Shown one piece after another: positions 50,001-60,430 of a stretch of DNA of 64,000 bases. The stretch lies in assembly GCA_030035585.1 (NCBI GenBank), contig CM057476.1:22242501-22306500 (forward strand), given 5' to 3'. Under the pieces are notes generated by a model. The model was not told the origin of the DNA and ran no database searches. It saw only the letters and a list, made by a program, of their open reading frames with translations. Source of the DNA: Dugong dugon (taxonomy: Eukaryota > Chordata > Mammalia > Sirenia > Dugongidae). Every line of letters starts with the position of its first letter. Within the stretch, counting starts at the first letter, position 1. Position numbers and translations under genes: made by a program.

Positions 50001-52145
50001 GGAGCCAGCGCAGGAGGAAATAGTCATCTGGATTCGGCAGGGCGGGCAGCACATCCTGGACATTCTCCCGAAACTGTGGGGACAGGCAGCTGGGTGAGTG
50101 GCAGGTCCTGCCCTGACCATCCTATGCCCAGGACTCTTTGTAGGGGCCTTTGCTGACCTCTCTTCTATACGGTTCAACTCAGCAGACATTGGCTTCTCAC
50201 TTGTGCTGTGTGGGACACTCGGCCAGCGACGGGTGGCAGGGAAGGAGGTGGGAATAGAGTTAGATGCTGCCCCAGCCTCACTGCACACACTTCCACACCC
50301 TGGGCTGGGGGGGAGGCAGGTGTGTGCCCAGCTAACTGTGACAGTAGGCACTCTGGTACATGCCACAGTAAAAGTTATCATCTGACCAAGCATTCACTGT
50401 GTGCCCAGTACTGATCCTGGCACAGTATCTTATTCATTCCCCACTCAGGGTCCCTAGAGGTATTACTGTCTCAATTCTACAGATGAAGGAATTAAAGCTC
50501 AGAGAGGTTGAGTAACATGCCCAAGGTCAAACAGCTAGTAATTGGCAGAGCTAGGATACAAAGGTGGATCTGTCTGAGTTGAGAGCACACTCTTTCCATC
50601 ATCATCTCCTGCCCTCTTTGTAATGGACTGACTGGGGTGCAGAGAGAAGGGAGACTGATTCTGACTAGGGCCAGGGTTGCAGCAGGGGGAGGGAAGAGGA
50701 CAATCCAGGTGGAGGGAACAGCATAAATGGAGCCATGAAGGTGGAGGAGTTCAGGATGTGCCAAAACAAGGGACAGTGACCCCAGGGATGACACACTCCA
50801 CTCACTAAGGCAAGCAGGCTCCATGTGCCCTCTCCCAGCCCCCAGCTCCTAGCCACTTACTTTCCCTGCTCACTGACCCATAGAGCAGTCCAGAGGGGAC
50901 CAATGAGGACTGGCCACCTCTGCCCCATGCCTAGGTCAGCCAGGGATTCAGGCCACCCCAAGAGCTCCCAGCCCCCCAGGAAAATTGCTCATCCAGGGCC
51001 CAGGCATGAGGCCACCCCTCACCAGGGACCCTACCCAGCCCTGGTTTCCAGTTTAATCACCATCTAATCCCTTCTCTGCCTGACTCCCCTGCGGGTCAGC
51101 AGCAAAATCTGGAGCCTCCCTCTCCAGCCTCCCTGTGGGGGAGGCCCAGGCTGGGGCAAAACCTCCATGTCCTCATGGGGTGGGTGCCTGGGTCCTGCTG
51201 CCATGGCAGAAGACAGCTTCCTCCCTCCCCACACTCCTTCCCAGAATGGAAAACTGCCCAGCTTTGAAGCCTCCAGCTGTGACCTCAAGAAGCGCCAGCC
51301 TCCCCTCTCCTCAAGTGTGACCAAGAAAGGGAGATTCAGTAGAGGGAGGGGGTCCAGCCCTCAAATTGTTGTCCCCCTCTTCTGCTGTGGGCCCACGTGA
51401 CAAGGCAAAGCCAGACTAACCTCTGCCTTCTGAGGAGCATCATCCCCAAGTCCCGGGCCAGGGCGGGGCCTGCGTTGCAGAATAGGGGAGGGCTGCCTCT
51501 CAGCTCACACCAACCCGAACCCAGTGTCACGGGGATCCTAGACTTCAGACACGGAAGCGCTCCCTTCTACATCGTCTAGTCCCACCTCCTCACTTCATCA
51601 GAAGCAAACAGACCCACAGAAGAGAAGGGTTTTGCCCAAGGTCGAACGACGATTTGCTGCTGCAGCAGGGGCTAGGAATGTAAGGAGCTATCCGCCCCCT
51701 TTCCATCGCGCCACTGCCCCTATGGGAGGAAAACCTCACGGAAATGAGAGGAAACCAGGGGCCTTGCCCCTGCCTCCGGGCCCAGTTGCCAGTCCCGAGA
51801 ATGAATGTTGCCTTTGTGCCCTCAGCTGCCTCCGAGGGCTTCCAAGCAACCACATCTTCCCCGGTGGCACTGCCAGCGCTCGCTCGGGGCTGGGGCGAGG
51901 ATGTTGAAACTTCCCCGGGACCCTCGGCCAGCGGAAGGAGGGAGGAAGGGGCGTCCAAGAGGCGCAGGGGGCAGGTGCGGCGGCCGCTTCCTCCGCCACT
52001 CGCCGCAGCCCCCTCGCTTCCCAGCCCTCGGCTCCTCGCTGCTGCCGACGGGCGAGGGCCCCGAGTGGGGCCAAGCCGAGTGAGGACTCACCTTGTCCAG
52101 GGCCTCCTTCTGCTTTGGGCTCAGGTCGCCGACTCTGCCGCTCAT
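29005..52145 (-). CDS. SEC14L2: SEC14L2, SEC14-like lipid-binding protein 2 (supernatant protein factor)
   Basis: Intact twelve-exon CDS: 52092-52145, 49998-50073, 45706-45749, 45060-45119, 44617-44805, 43775-43870, 43550-43610, 42804-42887, 38011-38117, 37789-37928, 37474-37643, 29005-29135. The total is 1212 nt, 403 aa, the length of human SEC14L2, and every phase agrees. It starts [18 protein letters not shown] and ends [13 protein letters not shown]. The CRAL-TRIO N part ([26 protein letters not shown]) is followed by the CRAL-TRIO lipid pocket at about residues 75-250 ([59 protein letters not shown]) and a C-terminal GOLD domain at about 275-383 ([39 protein letters not shown]). The family binds tocopherol, squalene and phosphoinositides in the cytosol and stimulates squalene epoxidation. 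A small oddity is [10 protein letters not shown] where human has Tyr for the second Cys. No defects seen. Confidence 0.98.
29136..29875. other. SEC14L2 intron 11, 3' part, ending in an old L1 fragment
   Basis: Contains an (A)n run at about 29323-29342, an (AGC/AAT)-rich stretch at 29488-29518 and MIR-like sequence. From about 29790 it becomes the ORF2/3' end of an old L1 (gaatgttcattacagcactg), which is interrupted at 29875 by the RTE insertion. Confidence 0.5.
30304..30560 (+). mobile_element. MaLR (MLT1-type) LTR fragment inside the RTE
   Basis: Fossil LTR piece: the MaLR 3' half signature is visible (agagcctctggagggagc, ctgccctccagaactgag, ttaagcccctcagcgtgc, ttgttatggctgccacagg). It is partial, a broken old element with no internal part. 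Confidence 0.6.
30572..30684 (-). repeat. L1 3'-end scrap with (CA)n
   Basis: T-rich run, then ttgtgctttggataaaggtt and a (CA)n tract. This is the same L1 3' end type seen at 11384 (tgtgctttaagtgaaagttt), so a strongly 5'-truncated minus-strand L1. RTE sequence resumes at ccatggcttgggtcaggtg. Confidence 0.55.
33466..33842 (+). repeat. Old L1 (L1M-type) fragment, right of the RTE
   Basis: Continues the L1 interrupted at 29875: gattggaaaaaactcaaatg, tgatggaatactattctg. These are the ORF2/3' UTR phrases of old mammalian L1. The RTE is therefore nested within it. Confidence 0.65.
33848..34360 (+). mobile_element. Solo LTR of a MaLR-type (ERVL-MaLR) element
   Basis: A 513-bp LTR-like unit starting TGTCATGG and ending ACTAAAACA, with a 5-bp target duplication TAGGC on both sides (33843-33847 and 34361-34365). 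It opens with the MaLR-like phrase gaattgtgtcccccaaaa, and a polyadenylation-type aataaa lies near its 3' end. No internal region is present. It looks whole as an LTR and is middle-aged judging by the clean ends. The subfamily was not determined. Confidence 0.75.
34366..37162. other. SEC14L2 intron 11, 5' part: old repeats, no exon
   Basis: Holds a worn hAT/Charlie-like stretch at about 35055-35415 (agggttccttaacctttt ... gatttggaaccactgct), MIR-like sequence at about 36800-37000 (catcacgctaagtgctac; aggaaactgaagctcaggg) and an AT-rich segment at 35240-35320. No coding sequence recognised. Confidence 0.5.
37163..37311. mobile_element. Miniature hAT-like element with 8-bp target duplication
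   Basis: 149 bp bounded by tttccaag at 37155-37162 and 37312-37319. Ends are gagggctttgaac and ggaagccctg, a near match to the terminal repeat of the elements at 48.5 and 63.2 kb. The core resembles MER5A-type sequence (gaatcagaatctac, aagatcctcaggtgattc). It is non-autonomous. Confidence 0.65.
38118..40140. other. SEC14L2 intron 8 (part): old LINE-like sequence
   Basis: Mixed non-coding DNA. 39700-40030 has the C/T-rich style of an L2/L3 LINE 3' region (agctctttctcccagtactt; tctccctggtgggttcctc). No coding frame recognised. Confidence 0.45.
40151..40360 (-). repeat. AfroSINE copy, minus
   Basis: Tail cccattgccatcaagtcaat, body catagggttttcaaagctg, head caagtgctttacccactg and ccaccagactcc (reverse complement of the family). 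The flanks tgtatctccc and tgtatatctc suggest a target duplication. Confidence 0.88.
40550..41380 (+). repeat. L2-type LINE remnant
   Basis: Typical L2 3' phrases: aaaatctgatcatggcactc, tcttctctggctcccagtgg, ttccttgagaggctgagag, ggtacataataggtgcttg. Frames are decayed. Confidence 0.65.
41512..42738 (+). mobile_element. 5'-truncated L1 3' end in SEC14L2 intron 8
   Basis: About 1.2 kb of L1 3' UTR type, matching 11384-12100 in reverse complement. It ends with an aataaaatattatttaaaa tail. A near-identical 15-bp phrase, aaaatcagccctagt / aaaaccagccccagt, flanks it at about 41498 and 42739, so it is probably a target duplication. The element stops 65 bp below the splice donor of SEC14L2 exon 8 and lies antisense to the gene. 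Confidence 0.8.
43150..43358 (-). repeat. AfroSINE copy, minus
   Basis: gttgttgttagttgccagtg tail, ccatagggttttcaaggctg body, gtttgcaccacccagggact head in reverse complement. It lies between SEC14L2 exons 8 and 7. Confidence 0.92.
45371..45548. mobile_element. Palindromic hAT-like miniature element with 8-bp target duplication
   Basis: 178 bp between two copies of gataaggc (45363-45370 and 45549-45556). Its arms are inverted repeats over about 75 bp: cagggatggattaccc and aagcaaggtatgc on the left; gcataccttgctt and ggttaatctgcccctg on the right. The inner arm is gtagtacacaat / attgtgcactac. The TIR start CAGGG and the 8-bp duplication fit the hAT superfamily. Confidence 0.75.
45750..46760. 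other. SEC14L2 intron 2 (part)
   Basis: No exon. Contains C-rich runs at about 46291-46303 and 46420-46433. The rest is unique-looking. Confidence 0.4.
46765..47010 (-). repeat. CR1/L3-like LINE reverse transcriptase fossil
   Basis: A minus-strand open stretch reads [19 protein letters not shown] and [19 protein letters not shown]. The pattern EKDLGV-x-V-x2-KL is typical of the RT C-terminal region of CR1/L3-type LINEs. It is an ancient isolated piece in SEC14L2 intron 2. Confidence 0.5.
47011..48440. other. SEC14L2 intron 2 (part), MIR-like remnants
   Basis: MIR-like phrases at 47290-47400 (gacactgaccatctctttc) and 48330-48410 (cagttttctcatctgacta). No exon or known element otherwise. Confidence 0.45.
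48445..48760. mobile_element. Large imperfect palindrome with MER5A-like cores
   Basis: Arms of about 70-80 bp: cttaaagggccagctgcaag on the left and its complement ctgcagctggccctttaagg on the right. Inside follow cagggctttgaacctgttc and its partner gaaccagttcgaagtcc. The centre holds two oppositely placed MER5A-type halves (attctgagaaccactagtag; gattctgattcagtgtatc). The right arm is the same family as the 37163-37311 element. Confidence 0.6.
48761..49997. other. SEC14L2 intron 2, 5' part
   Basis: No exon. MIR-like phrase at 49795-49850 (gtcacttcacctctctgagc). An AT-rich stretch lies at 49030-49240. Confidence 0.4.
50074..52091. other. SEC14L2 intron 1
   Basis: MIR element at about 50420-50590 (ctacagatgaaggaattaaa; cccaaggtcaaacagctag). 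The distal part becomes strongly CpG-rich from about 51840 toward exon 1. Long overlapping open frames at 51.7-52.3 kb on both strands are a by-product of GC richness. Confidence 0.5.
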
Positions 52146-52380
52146 CGTGGCTCCGGCTCCGACGCGGCGGTTGCGGCAACTGATGGAGGTTCGCCGCCGC
52201 CGGAGTCAAGTCCCAGCCTTTTGCCTGGGCCGCGGGGCCAGCCGCCAAGCCCCGCCTCTTAAAGGATCTGCGGGCGGGGCGGGGAGGGAGAGGCGCCCCA
52301 CCGCGCTCCTGATGCCTGAACCCGGGCTGGAGGCCGAGGCCAGAGGGCAGCAGAAGGTGGCCTGATGGCGAGAGCAGGGA
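51840..52380 (-). promoter_or_regulatory. SEC14L2: SEC14L2 CpG island promoter
   Basis: CpG-dense block around exon 1 with a CCCCGCC box at 52250-52256 and a double GC box GGGCGGGGCGGGG at 52272-52284, about 100-140 bp upstream of the ATG. A TTTAAGAGG TATA-like phrase lies between them in gene orientation. It fits a broad Sp1-type promoter. Confidence 0.75.
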
Positions 52381-55310
52381 GTCTGGGTTCTAGTCCCGAA
52401 TTTACTACCCTCAACGGTCTGTGTGGTTCTAGGTGAGACACCTGAGCTCTCTGGGCCTCAGTTTCTCCATCTGAACAATGAGATTGGACTAGATGCTAAT
52501 GAGCTCCTCCAACATCAGGTCCCGGAAAGGTAGACCCCCCCACCTCCAAGGCGGTTCGGAGATTGCCGGTAGGTACCCTGCCTCCCGGGAACTGTGACGT
52601 TGGCTTTCCCTTTCTAGGATTCTTGCCGTCCTTCTGTCCTGCCATACGTTTATCACCACTGCTGTGGGTCACAGCAACCCCGCGGGGTGCCGTCTGTGTT
52701 GAGAACCTTTCCCCCCAACCTGTGAGCAGGCAGGGTGGAGAGCAGGACACCAGGGTGAAGAGGCAGACAAGAGCAGACTCCTGTTTCTTCACCCAGGGGC
52801 TGGTCCTCTAGCTCCTCCTAAAGGGAGCACACCCTCGGCTGGCTGGAGGAATACTTCCTCTCCTCGGGAATCAGGAGACTTGGGCTGAAATCCCAAATCC
52901 TCCACTTCTTCCTATGAGGCTTCAGCCTGCGACTGGACCTCTCTGAACCCCAGCTACCTCATCTGCTACACAGGGGTGATCACCCAGGCTTCATCAAATC
53001 AGCATGGGGAGAAAGCATGCTAATGTACATATTCACTTAGTGCTGTGTCCAGTGCTTGTGAGCCTCAAGTAAGCACTTTCCAGTCCACCCGCAGCTTCCC
53101 TGAATTGCTACAGTGAAAGTGATGACACCTGCTATCAGCTCATCTGCTTCCCTGGCTTAGGCCAGGCCAGAGCTATAGGCTCCTGTGCGGCTGCAAGTCT
53201 GACCTGTGGGGTGTACGCTCCTGGCAGCTGCAGGCCAGCAGCCTCTAGCCTGCCTGTGCAGTCTGCCTGTCTCCCTGTGCCCCAGGCCCAGCCCCTGCTT
53301 TATACAATGAAGCCCTTTCCTCCTTTCACGGCTCAGCAGCCTTCCCCCTCTGCCTGGATCCCCGTGTGCCCCATCACTTCACTCCTACCTTGATGGTAGC
53401 ATCAGTCACGCGGTGCCTTGGGCCTTCTTTCCTCTTACTCTGTGCCAGGCCCTAGGCACTGTTCTGGGGACCCAGAAATGAATCAGATACCAGCCTGTCC
53501 TCCCAAAGATGAGACACAAGTACCATCAACTAAAATACCAGAGCAAGATAAACGTCCCAGGGAGAGGCGAATTGTAGAAGGCTTCATGGAGGGAGCAGCA
53601 TTTGAGCTGGGCCTTAGAATATAGAAGAGTGGGACAGAAGGGAGACTTGCTCATTCCATGCCACTGGAATGGCATAAGCAAAGGCTTGGTATTTGGGATG
53701 TGTGGCCACAGCCAGAGAGATGGGGAGAAGGGAGTAGGCAGGGAGGATCCAGAGAGCCTTGGTGTTGCCCTTCTTAGCAGCATCTGCCCTTCTAGACCAT
53801 GAGGTCCTTAGGCACAAGGATTTGCCTTACCTCTGAATCCCCATAAGCCCCCTGCTCCCAGCACAGCATCCTGTACCTAGGGACTGACTTTTCAATAAGT
53901 GTGTGTTGAATGAATGAATGCAAGAAATGCTCCAATAGAGGCACAGAGCCAGGTGCAGGGGAGCCCTGGGAGGGAGAGGTAAACATAGGTCATTCAGAGA
54001 TCGCACAGCTCACTCACTTCAGTTAAGAGAAACTGAGGCCCAAAGAGGGCATGGCCTGCCCTAAGTTGTTAGTGGCATGACAGATGTGAAGAACCTTGCC
54101 CAATGTCTGGTATGTGGAGGGTATTTGGTCGTGCCCTCTCCTCACTGCTAGGAATTAATGCCTGTGGGCCTACCACCTCACAGAGCCATGCAGGCCACCT
54201 CAACACTCAGGTCTCCAGGCCAGTGGAAAGCAAACAACCTCCAGCCTCTCTCCTTACTCAGAGGTGGTAGGGAGCAGAGATAGGCTACGGCAGGCCCAGT
54301 CAAAATGCTTGGGAGGGCTTTGCTTTGCTCCTGGTGTGGGTCCCACCATAGGGGTCTGCTGTAGGGTGCAGAGTGGGGTCACAGGTCACAGGCCTGTGGC
54401 TAGGAGGCCCCCGGCCCCCACTTCTGAAAAGAGCTCTCAGTCCCAGCAGTCCTGCGCTAAAGAACCAACCATTGGCTTCTGGCTTGGGGCAGGGCGTGTG
54501 TAAGAACAGCGTGAAAGCAGTGTCTGACTTCCTCCAACTTCACAGGGGGAAAAGAGAACCAAGATCAACAGCCCAAGGCTGATTCCTATGAGGTGGAGGA
54601 CATGCCTCCTCTTTCTGCCATCTCTACCAATTCTGACACCAACCGTGCCTCCCACAGCACTCTCTACTGGGTTCGATAATTCATTGCAATGACCACACAG
54701 AACTCACAGACAATGCTAACAATTTTGGGGTTTATTAGGGAAGTAACAGTTACAACTTAGGCTCAAGAACACTCAGGATACAGTTCTTCCAGCAGGATAG
54801 CCTCTCCCCAGCTGTACTCACAGGCACACCTCTCCCTGGCCCTCAGTCTCTGCCCAAAAGCACTCAGCTTTCTCCGTGGACCGGGAAGCCCACTGAGCCA
54901 TCTCCTGCTGCCAGGTCTCTGCTCCCGGTCTCTCCTTCGTGATGGTGGGCTCCTCCTCTCTGCTCTGGAATTGGCTCTCTTTTAAGGCAAAACTGACCAA
55001 TCCCCTTGGATTACCCTATCACAGTGTCCTGCCCAATCACCTGGGTGGGAGTTACAGTACCATGACTAGAAAGGCCACACGAAAGTAACCAATCAGTAAT
55101 CAATCGCACTGCAGCACGGCTGCCTTCCTTGCCAGATATGTGGTCGAGATCTTTATTTAAGACAGATAGGATGTTCTTTTCATGGTAGCGCCTACTCAAA
55201 GGAAAAGAATAACAACCCCTTATGTTGTTCAATGAGTGAAGTAAGTTACTAAATCACCAGATTTCTAGATCCCTTCAAATAAAGGAGCACTTCACTTGGT
55301 AAGTAAGTTT
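52381..55310. other. Upstream intergenic DNA with L2/MIR-like remnants
   Basis: MIR-like at 52430-52480 (cctcagtttctccatctgaa) and 52920-53060; L2-like at 53280-53900 ending tgttgaatgaatgaatgc. No exon recognised. The next gene expected from human synteny (RNF215) is not reached. Confidence 0.45.
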
Positions 55311-55311
55311 C

Positions 55312-55522
55312 GGGAGTCCCTGGGTGGTGCAAGCGGTTAACATGTTCAGCTGCTAACCAAAAATCTGGAGGTTCGAGTCTACCCAGAGGCACTTCGGAAG
55401 AAAAGCCTGGTGATCTACTTCTGAAAAACTAGCCATTAAAAACCTATAGAACACAGTTCTACTCTGATGTGCATGGGGTCACCATGAGTCAGAGCCCACT
55501 TGACGGCACCTGGTGTGTTGGT
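55312..55522 (+). repeat. AfroSINE copy
   Basis: gggagtccctgggtggtgca head, gaggttcgagtctacccag B box, tcaccatgagtcagagccc tail. Confidence 0.92.
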
Positions 55523-57263
55523 TTGACACTTTACAGTTTACAAGGCGCTTGCAGACTCACCTTCTCATTTAAGCCCCTGATCATCCTGTAAGGTAGCAGG
55601 TCAGATGGTTTATTATGCCCCTATTACAGATGAGGAGCCCGAGGGTGAGAGGAGGTCAAGTGAGAGTGAGTGCTCAGTTGGGACTTGAACTCAAGACTCC
55701 AGCTTCTAGGTTGAATGCTCCCAGGCGCCCACAGACAGGGTTGTCAGCTGCTCTGGGAGCTGCCTGCAGAAGCTGCCTAGGAAGCACAAGTAACACACTG
55801 ACCCAGCGGGAAATAGTCCCAAGCCCCAACCAAGGTCCCCCACCCCATCTGCCCTCTAGGAATCTGGAATTACCCAAGATAAAAGAACCTCAGAAAAGAA
55901 CCCTTCCTCCATCTGTCCCTCCCAGATCCTCTGGCTGCCTGGTTTTCCTCCTTCCTTCACTGGAACTCCCCTACCTCCAGCACACTGTGGAACAGCTAGT
56001 TAATCTGATAATGTAAATCCTAGACACATAATCTAGCAACCAAGCTGGTTACTGGGGAGAAAGTGTCTCCTCCCCACCCCTACCCCTTCCTTATTCCCTA
56101 CAATTCTCCTTCCCTGAGAGGTATGTTGCTCCCCTGCTCAAGAATCTATGATGGCTCCCCAGTTCCTTCATGAGTCAGCCCAGTCCCACTGACTTGCACT
56201 CAAGTCCTACCCTCATCTTGTCCTAATATTCCTTGTGGCCTTGACTGCCCCTCCACCCCTCCATACATCTCCCTTTTCAGCCACAGAAGCAACACGCTTC
56301 CTTTAAACGTATCTCTGCCCTCCTGCCTCTGCCTCTGCCACAAATGCCACTCTCTCTGGCTTCCTCCTGCCAGAGGCTCCCCTGGCCTCAAGGCTCTGAT
56401 CAAATGAAATGAAAATGCTTCTAGGAACTTCCCCTGATCTACCCAACCCAACGTGACCTCTGCCCTCAAGCAGACCCTCTCTCGCAACCCTGACACTGTC
56501 TACTTTGTCTTGGAGTGCTGACACTCCAACAGGAAGAGGCCAGCCTCCACGGTCGGGCAGGCTTGAGGTCAGAGCCAGGGCCTACCCCTCACCAACTCTG
56601 TGACTGGTGTGTTGCTCTGAGTATACCTTGCTGGGGACTGTGGCGGAGGAAGCACGGAAAGTGTGAGCAACTGAAAGAAGGCTGCTGGCACACAGAGATC
56701 TAGGAGGAGTATGGGTAATGGTCCTAGTCTTGGGAGTTGGGTACTAGGTGTGGAGCACCTCAGTGAATAAGACCAACCCCTGCCCTTGAGAAGCTCTCAG
56801 TCCATGGGGACAGCCAAGGCAACAGGTCATTCCAGTACAGTGCAGCCAGTGCCACCAGAGGGGTGCATACAGTAGGGTCCCCACTCAGTCGGGAGGTGGG
56901 GCATCCAAGGTTCCCCAGAGACTTGATGGCTGAGCAGGAGTCAGTAGGGGCAGGAGAGGGGAAGCAGCATGCTTTCCTGGAGGTGAGAGAGTGTGGGCCA
57001 CTAGAAGAATGGACAGCGGGCTGGAGTATGGATGCAGGAGAGGAGGGGACATGGCAGAGCCTGAGAGGATTCTAGGCTGTGTCTAGGAGTGTAGCTGGCT
57101 GAGGAGAGGTCCTGCTGGCAAAAGGCCTCAAAAGAATGCCCATCAGGGCAGCGACTGGCCAGAGCTGCTGTTGGCACCAGTGTGGAGACCAGGCTGGAGT
57201 GGGCAGGAGGTTTGGAGACCATTCACTCATTTATTCACACATTCGCTTATTAATCCTTCCACC
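55523..57263. other. Intergenic spacer with L2-like segment
   Basis: L2-type phrases at 56115-56520 (gctcccctgctcaagaatc; atggctccccagttccttc). No coding exon seen. Confidence 0.45.
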
Positions 57264-58118
57264 GTATTTATTCAGTCTGTATGCTGAGCAACTAATCCAA
57301 GAAACTGGACTACATGAGGCAGAATGTGGCATCAGGATTGGTTGAAGACTTATTAACAACCTGTGATATGCAGATGACACAGCCTTGCTTGCTGAAAGCC
57401 AAGAGGACCTGAAGCACTTATTGATGAAGAACCAAAGACTACAGCTTTCAGTATGAATTACACCTCAACATAAAGAAAATAAAAATCCTCACAACTGGAC
57501 CAATAAGCAACATCATGATAAACGGAGAAAATATTGAAATTGTCAAGGATCCACAATCAATGTCCATGGAAGCAGGAGTCAAGAAATCAACAAAGACGTA
57601 TTGCCTTGGGCAAATCTGCTGCAAAAGACCTCTTTAAAGTGTTCAAAAGGAAAGATGTCACTTTGAGGACTAAGGTGCGTCTGACCCAAGCCATGGTATT
57701 TTCAATCGTCTCATATGCCTGTGAAAGCTGGACAATGAATAAAGAAGACCGAAGAAGAATGGACGCCTTTGAATTATGGTGTTGGTGAAGAATATTGAAT
57801 ATACCATGGACTGCCAGAAGAATGAATAAATCTTTCTTGGACGAAGTACAGCCAGAATGCTGACAGACTTCGTCTCACTACTTTGGACATGTTATCAGGA
57901 AGGTCTAGTCCCTGGAGAAGGACATCAGGCTTGGTAAAGTAGAGGGTCAGAGAAAAAGAGGAAGACCCTCAACAAGATGGATTTACACAGTGGCTGCAAC
58001 AATGGGCTCAAACAGCAATGACTGCAAGGATGGTGCAGGACAGGGCAGTGTTTCGTTTTGTTGTACATGGGGTCACTATAAGTTGGAACCGACTCAATGG
58101 CACCTAACAACTAACAAC
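57264..58118 (+). mobile_element. RTE-type LINE fragment
   Basis: RT region onward (cagtctgtatgctgagcaac; agatgacacagccttgcttg), a broken frame with KSAAKDLFKVFKRKDVTLRT at 57.6 kb, and the family 3' end ggaaccgactcaatggcacc. It carries several frame breaks and small deletions. The YADD box is altered. Confidence 0.85.
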
Positions 58119-60430
58119 ATTCATTCTTTCATTCTCTATTTATTCATTTACCCATTCAAGAAATACTTTACTGAGTGAGAACTGTGCTAACCATGGAGTA
58201 AAAAACTGCCTTCATGTAACTTACAGGACTAGGGGGTGCTTGTGGGTGGGGGTGGGGATGCGGGTTCAGTAATGCTCCCAGGAAGGAGGGCCACTGAGAT
58301 GGGCCATGGAGAACAGAGTGGGGAGCACAGTCCAGAGGAACAGCAGAGCTTGAGGGAGTCTGGATGTGAGGGAGGGCAGGGGGATGTCAGGAAGGACCTT
58401 TGGGGGGCTATTCTGAATTGGGGATTCTCTGTGGGGCCTGTAGTGGGGTTGTCTCCTTTTGGGGCCTCAGCATCCTCCATATGGAACAAGAATAGAGCAC
58501 CTTCCAGGGGTGAATTCAGCCTGGGGATGGGAAATGCCTTCAAAGGTTGAAGACCACAGATGGCTCTCACCGGGTACAGGTCTGGGGCAGGGGGGAGGGG
58601 TGTTAGGAAGTGGGAGGGAGAAGGAGCCCTTTTTGCAGGCCCCTCAGGCAGGGCAGTGAGAGCCCAGATACCCAGAATACAGGATGGTGACCCCTCTGCT
58701 CCTCTTCGTTCTCCCTCCTGCTTTCCCCTCTCCCCCCAGTGAAGAGGCCAGGGGTCTGCGGGGACCTCAGTCTAGGAGGCTGGCTGCTGACTTCCTGATC
58801 ACTTCTGCTTCAGCTGCCTGGCCCCTGCTCTGGCCTCTCCCCCTGCAGTGAGGCCATGAGAGCTGAGGAAGGAGCCCGGATCAGGAGCCAGGAGACACAG
58901 TGCCAAAGCCTAGCTCCCATGGCAAAGTCACCTGCCTTCTCTGGGTGCCTATAAACCAGGAGAAAAACAATCCTCGCCTCCCTCTCAGGGCTGCTGTGAG
59001 AATTCCAAGTGAAATAACGGCTGGCAAAGCCATGTGTGCACCAATGTAAGGGATTATCAGTACTATGCTGTTTTGTTTCTGAAGGCACAACAAAAAGTGA
59101 GAAATGGAGCCCATCTCGCTCCTCCCCAGGAGCCCCACTTCCTTCTCACTTCTGCAGTCCATCCTGGCTTTGTGATGACACAAATCCCTCCCTACCCCAC
59201 TCCCCACAACCAAACTCCCTGATTAAGGCCCTCACCTCCCCGGGTATCACTGTCTAATCCCTAAGCCCTTTCTCACCAGTCTCCAGTTGTCTCAAAGAGT
59301 CAAATCCCTTTAGAATGAGGTGGCCCAGTTAGTGGTGAGGGAGAGGCTAAGGGCAGGGAACTCAGGACTTCCCTAGAGGGTAGGGATGGATTGGAGGGGT
59401 GCTGTAGACTTTGCTTCAGCTCTGGCACTAGCTGACATGGGCCCAGAGACCCCCTTGGGAAGGGTGGGTTGCCAGCTCTACCCCCAACCACTGTATCCAG
59501 ATAGAGGCCAGAGTCTACAGCTAGGCCAGTTCCCATGCCAGTGCCTTTGGGAAGCAGTATAGCCTCAGGGGTGAAGCCACGGACTCTGGAGGCAGACTAC
59601 TGGGCTCCTCCTTGGTTCTATCACCTACCAAAGTTACTTGACCTCTATACCTCAGATTCCCATCTGTAAAATGGCAATGATGATCATACTACCTCATAGT
59701 GTTCTGATGAGATTAAGTGACTCAATACGTGGAAAGGCCCTTGAAGAGTACCTGATATGCAGTGAATGTATGGCTGTTTTTATTTGTACTTCCTCTTCTG
59801 TCCTCAGATATTCTCGTCATTCAGGTCTCAAACCACACACTACCTCTCAGCCAGGCCTTCCTTCCCCTGGTTCTGAACTAAAGTAGCCCCAGCCCCCAGT
59901 CCATCTCTAGTGCTATTTTATCACCTTCGTATGGCACTTAGCATGGCCTAAAATGGTCCTGCTTGTATATTAGCTTATGGTTTACTGTCTGTTCTCAAGG
60001 GTCAGCACTTGGCATCCATTTGTGAGCATGACTGACACTCACCCTGCTCCCTGAGGGCTGGACCGGGGGAAGGAGACAGGCCCCTGACCACCCCCAACTT
60101 CCCAGACTCTCCCCACATACACACCACAATATAGCTGCTGTTACTCTGCACATGACCTTTGTGATCTTGGGCAAGTCATCGCTCCTGTCTGGGCCTGTGA
60201 GGGGTGAGTGGGGAGATGGGATGGAACTGGGCAACCAAGGGACAGTCTAAGATTTTCTAAGACAACGTGTTATAGATCCTGGGGCTCATGCCTATATGGT
60301 TAAGGGATCTCAGGGACCTCCAAGTTCTAAAAATACCCCCTACCCAGCCTAGCTCTTTCTTTGTGTCACTGGGCCTGAAGCCTCCATGGGTGGTGAGCTC
60401 CTGTGAGTTAGGCATTATCTTCCCTGCAGT
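58119..60430. other. Intergenic spacer
   Basis: Unique-looking DNA with MIR-like (59640-59780, cccatctgtaaaatggcaat) and L2-like (59820-59990) scraps. No coding signal. Confidence 0.45.

Noticed and set aside
49794-50393. 199-codon minus-strand open frame
   Set aside because: It overlaps SEC14L2 exon 2 in a different frame, has low-complexity composition and matches no family I know.
51744-52262. Long open frames on both strands (about 170 codons each) around SEC14L2 exon 1
   Set aside because: GC-rich CpG-island sequence gives long frames in several registers. Only the 18-codon exon 1 frame has homology and a proper donor.
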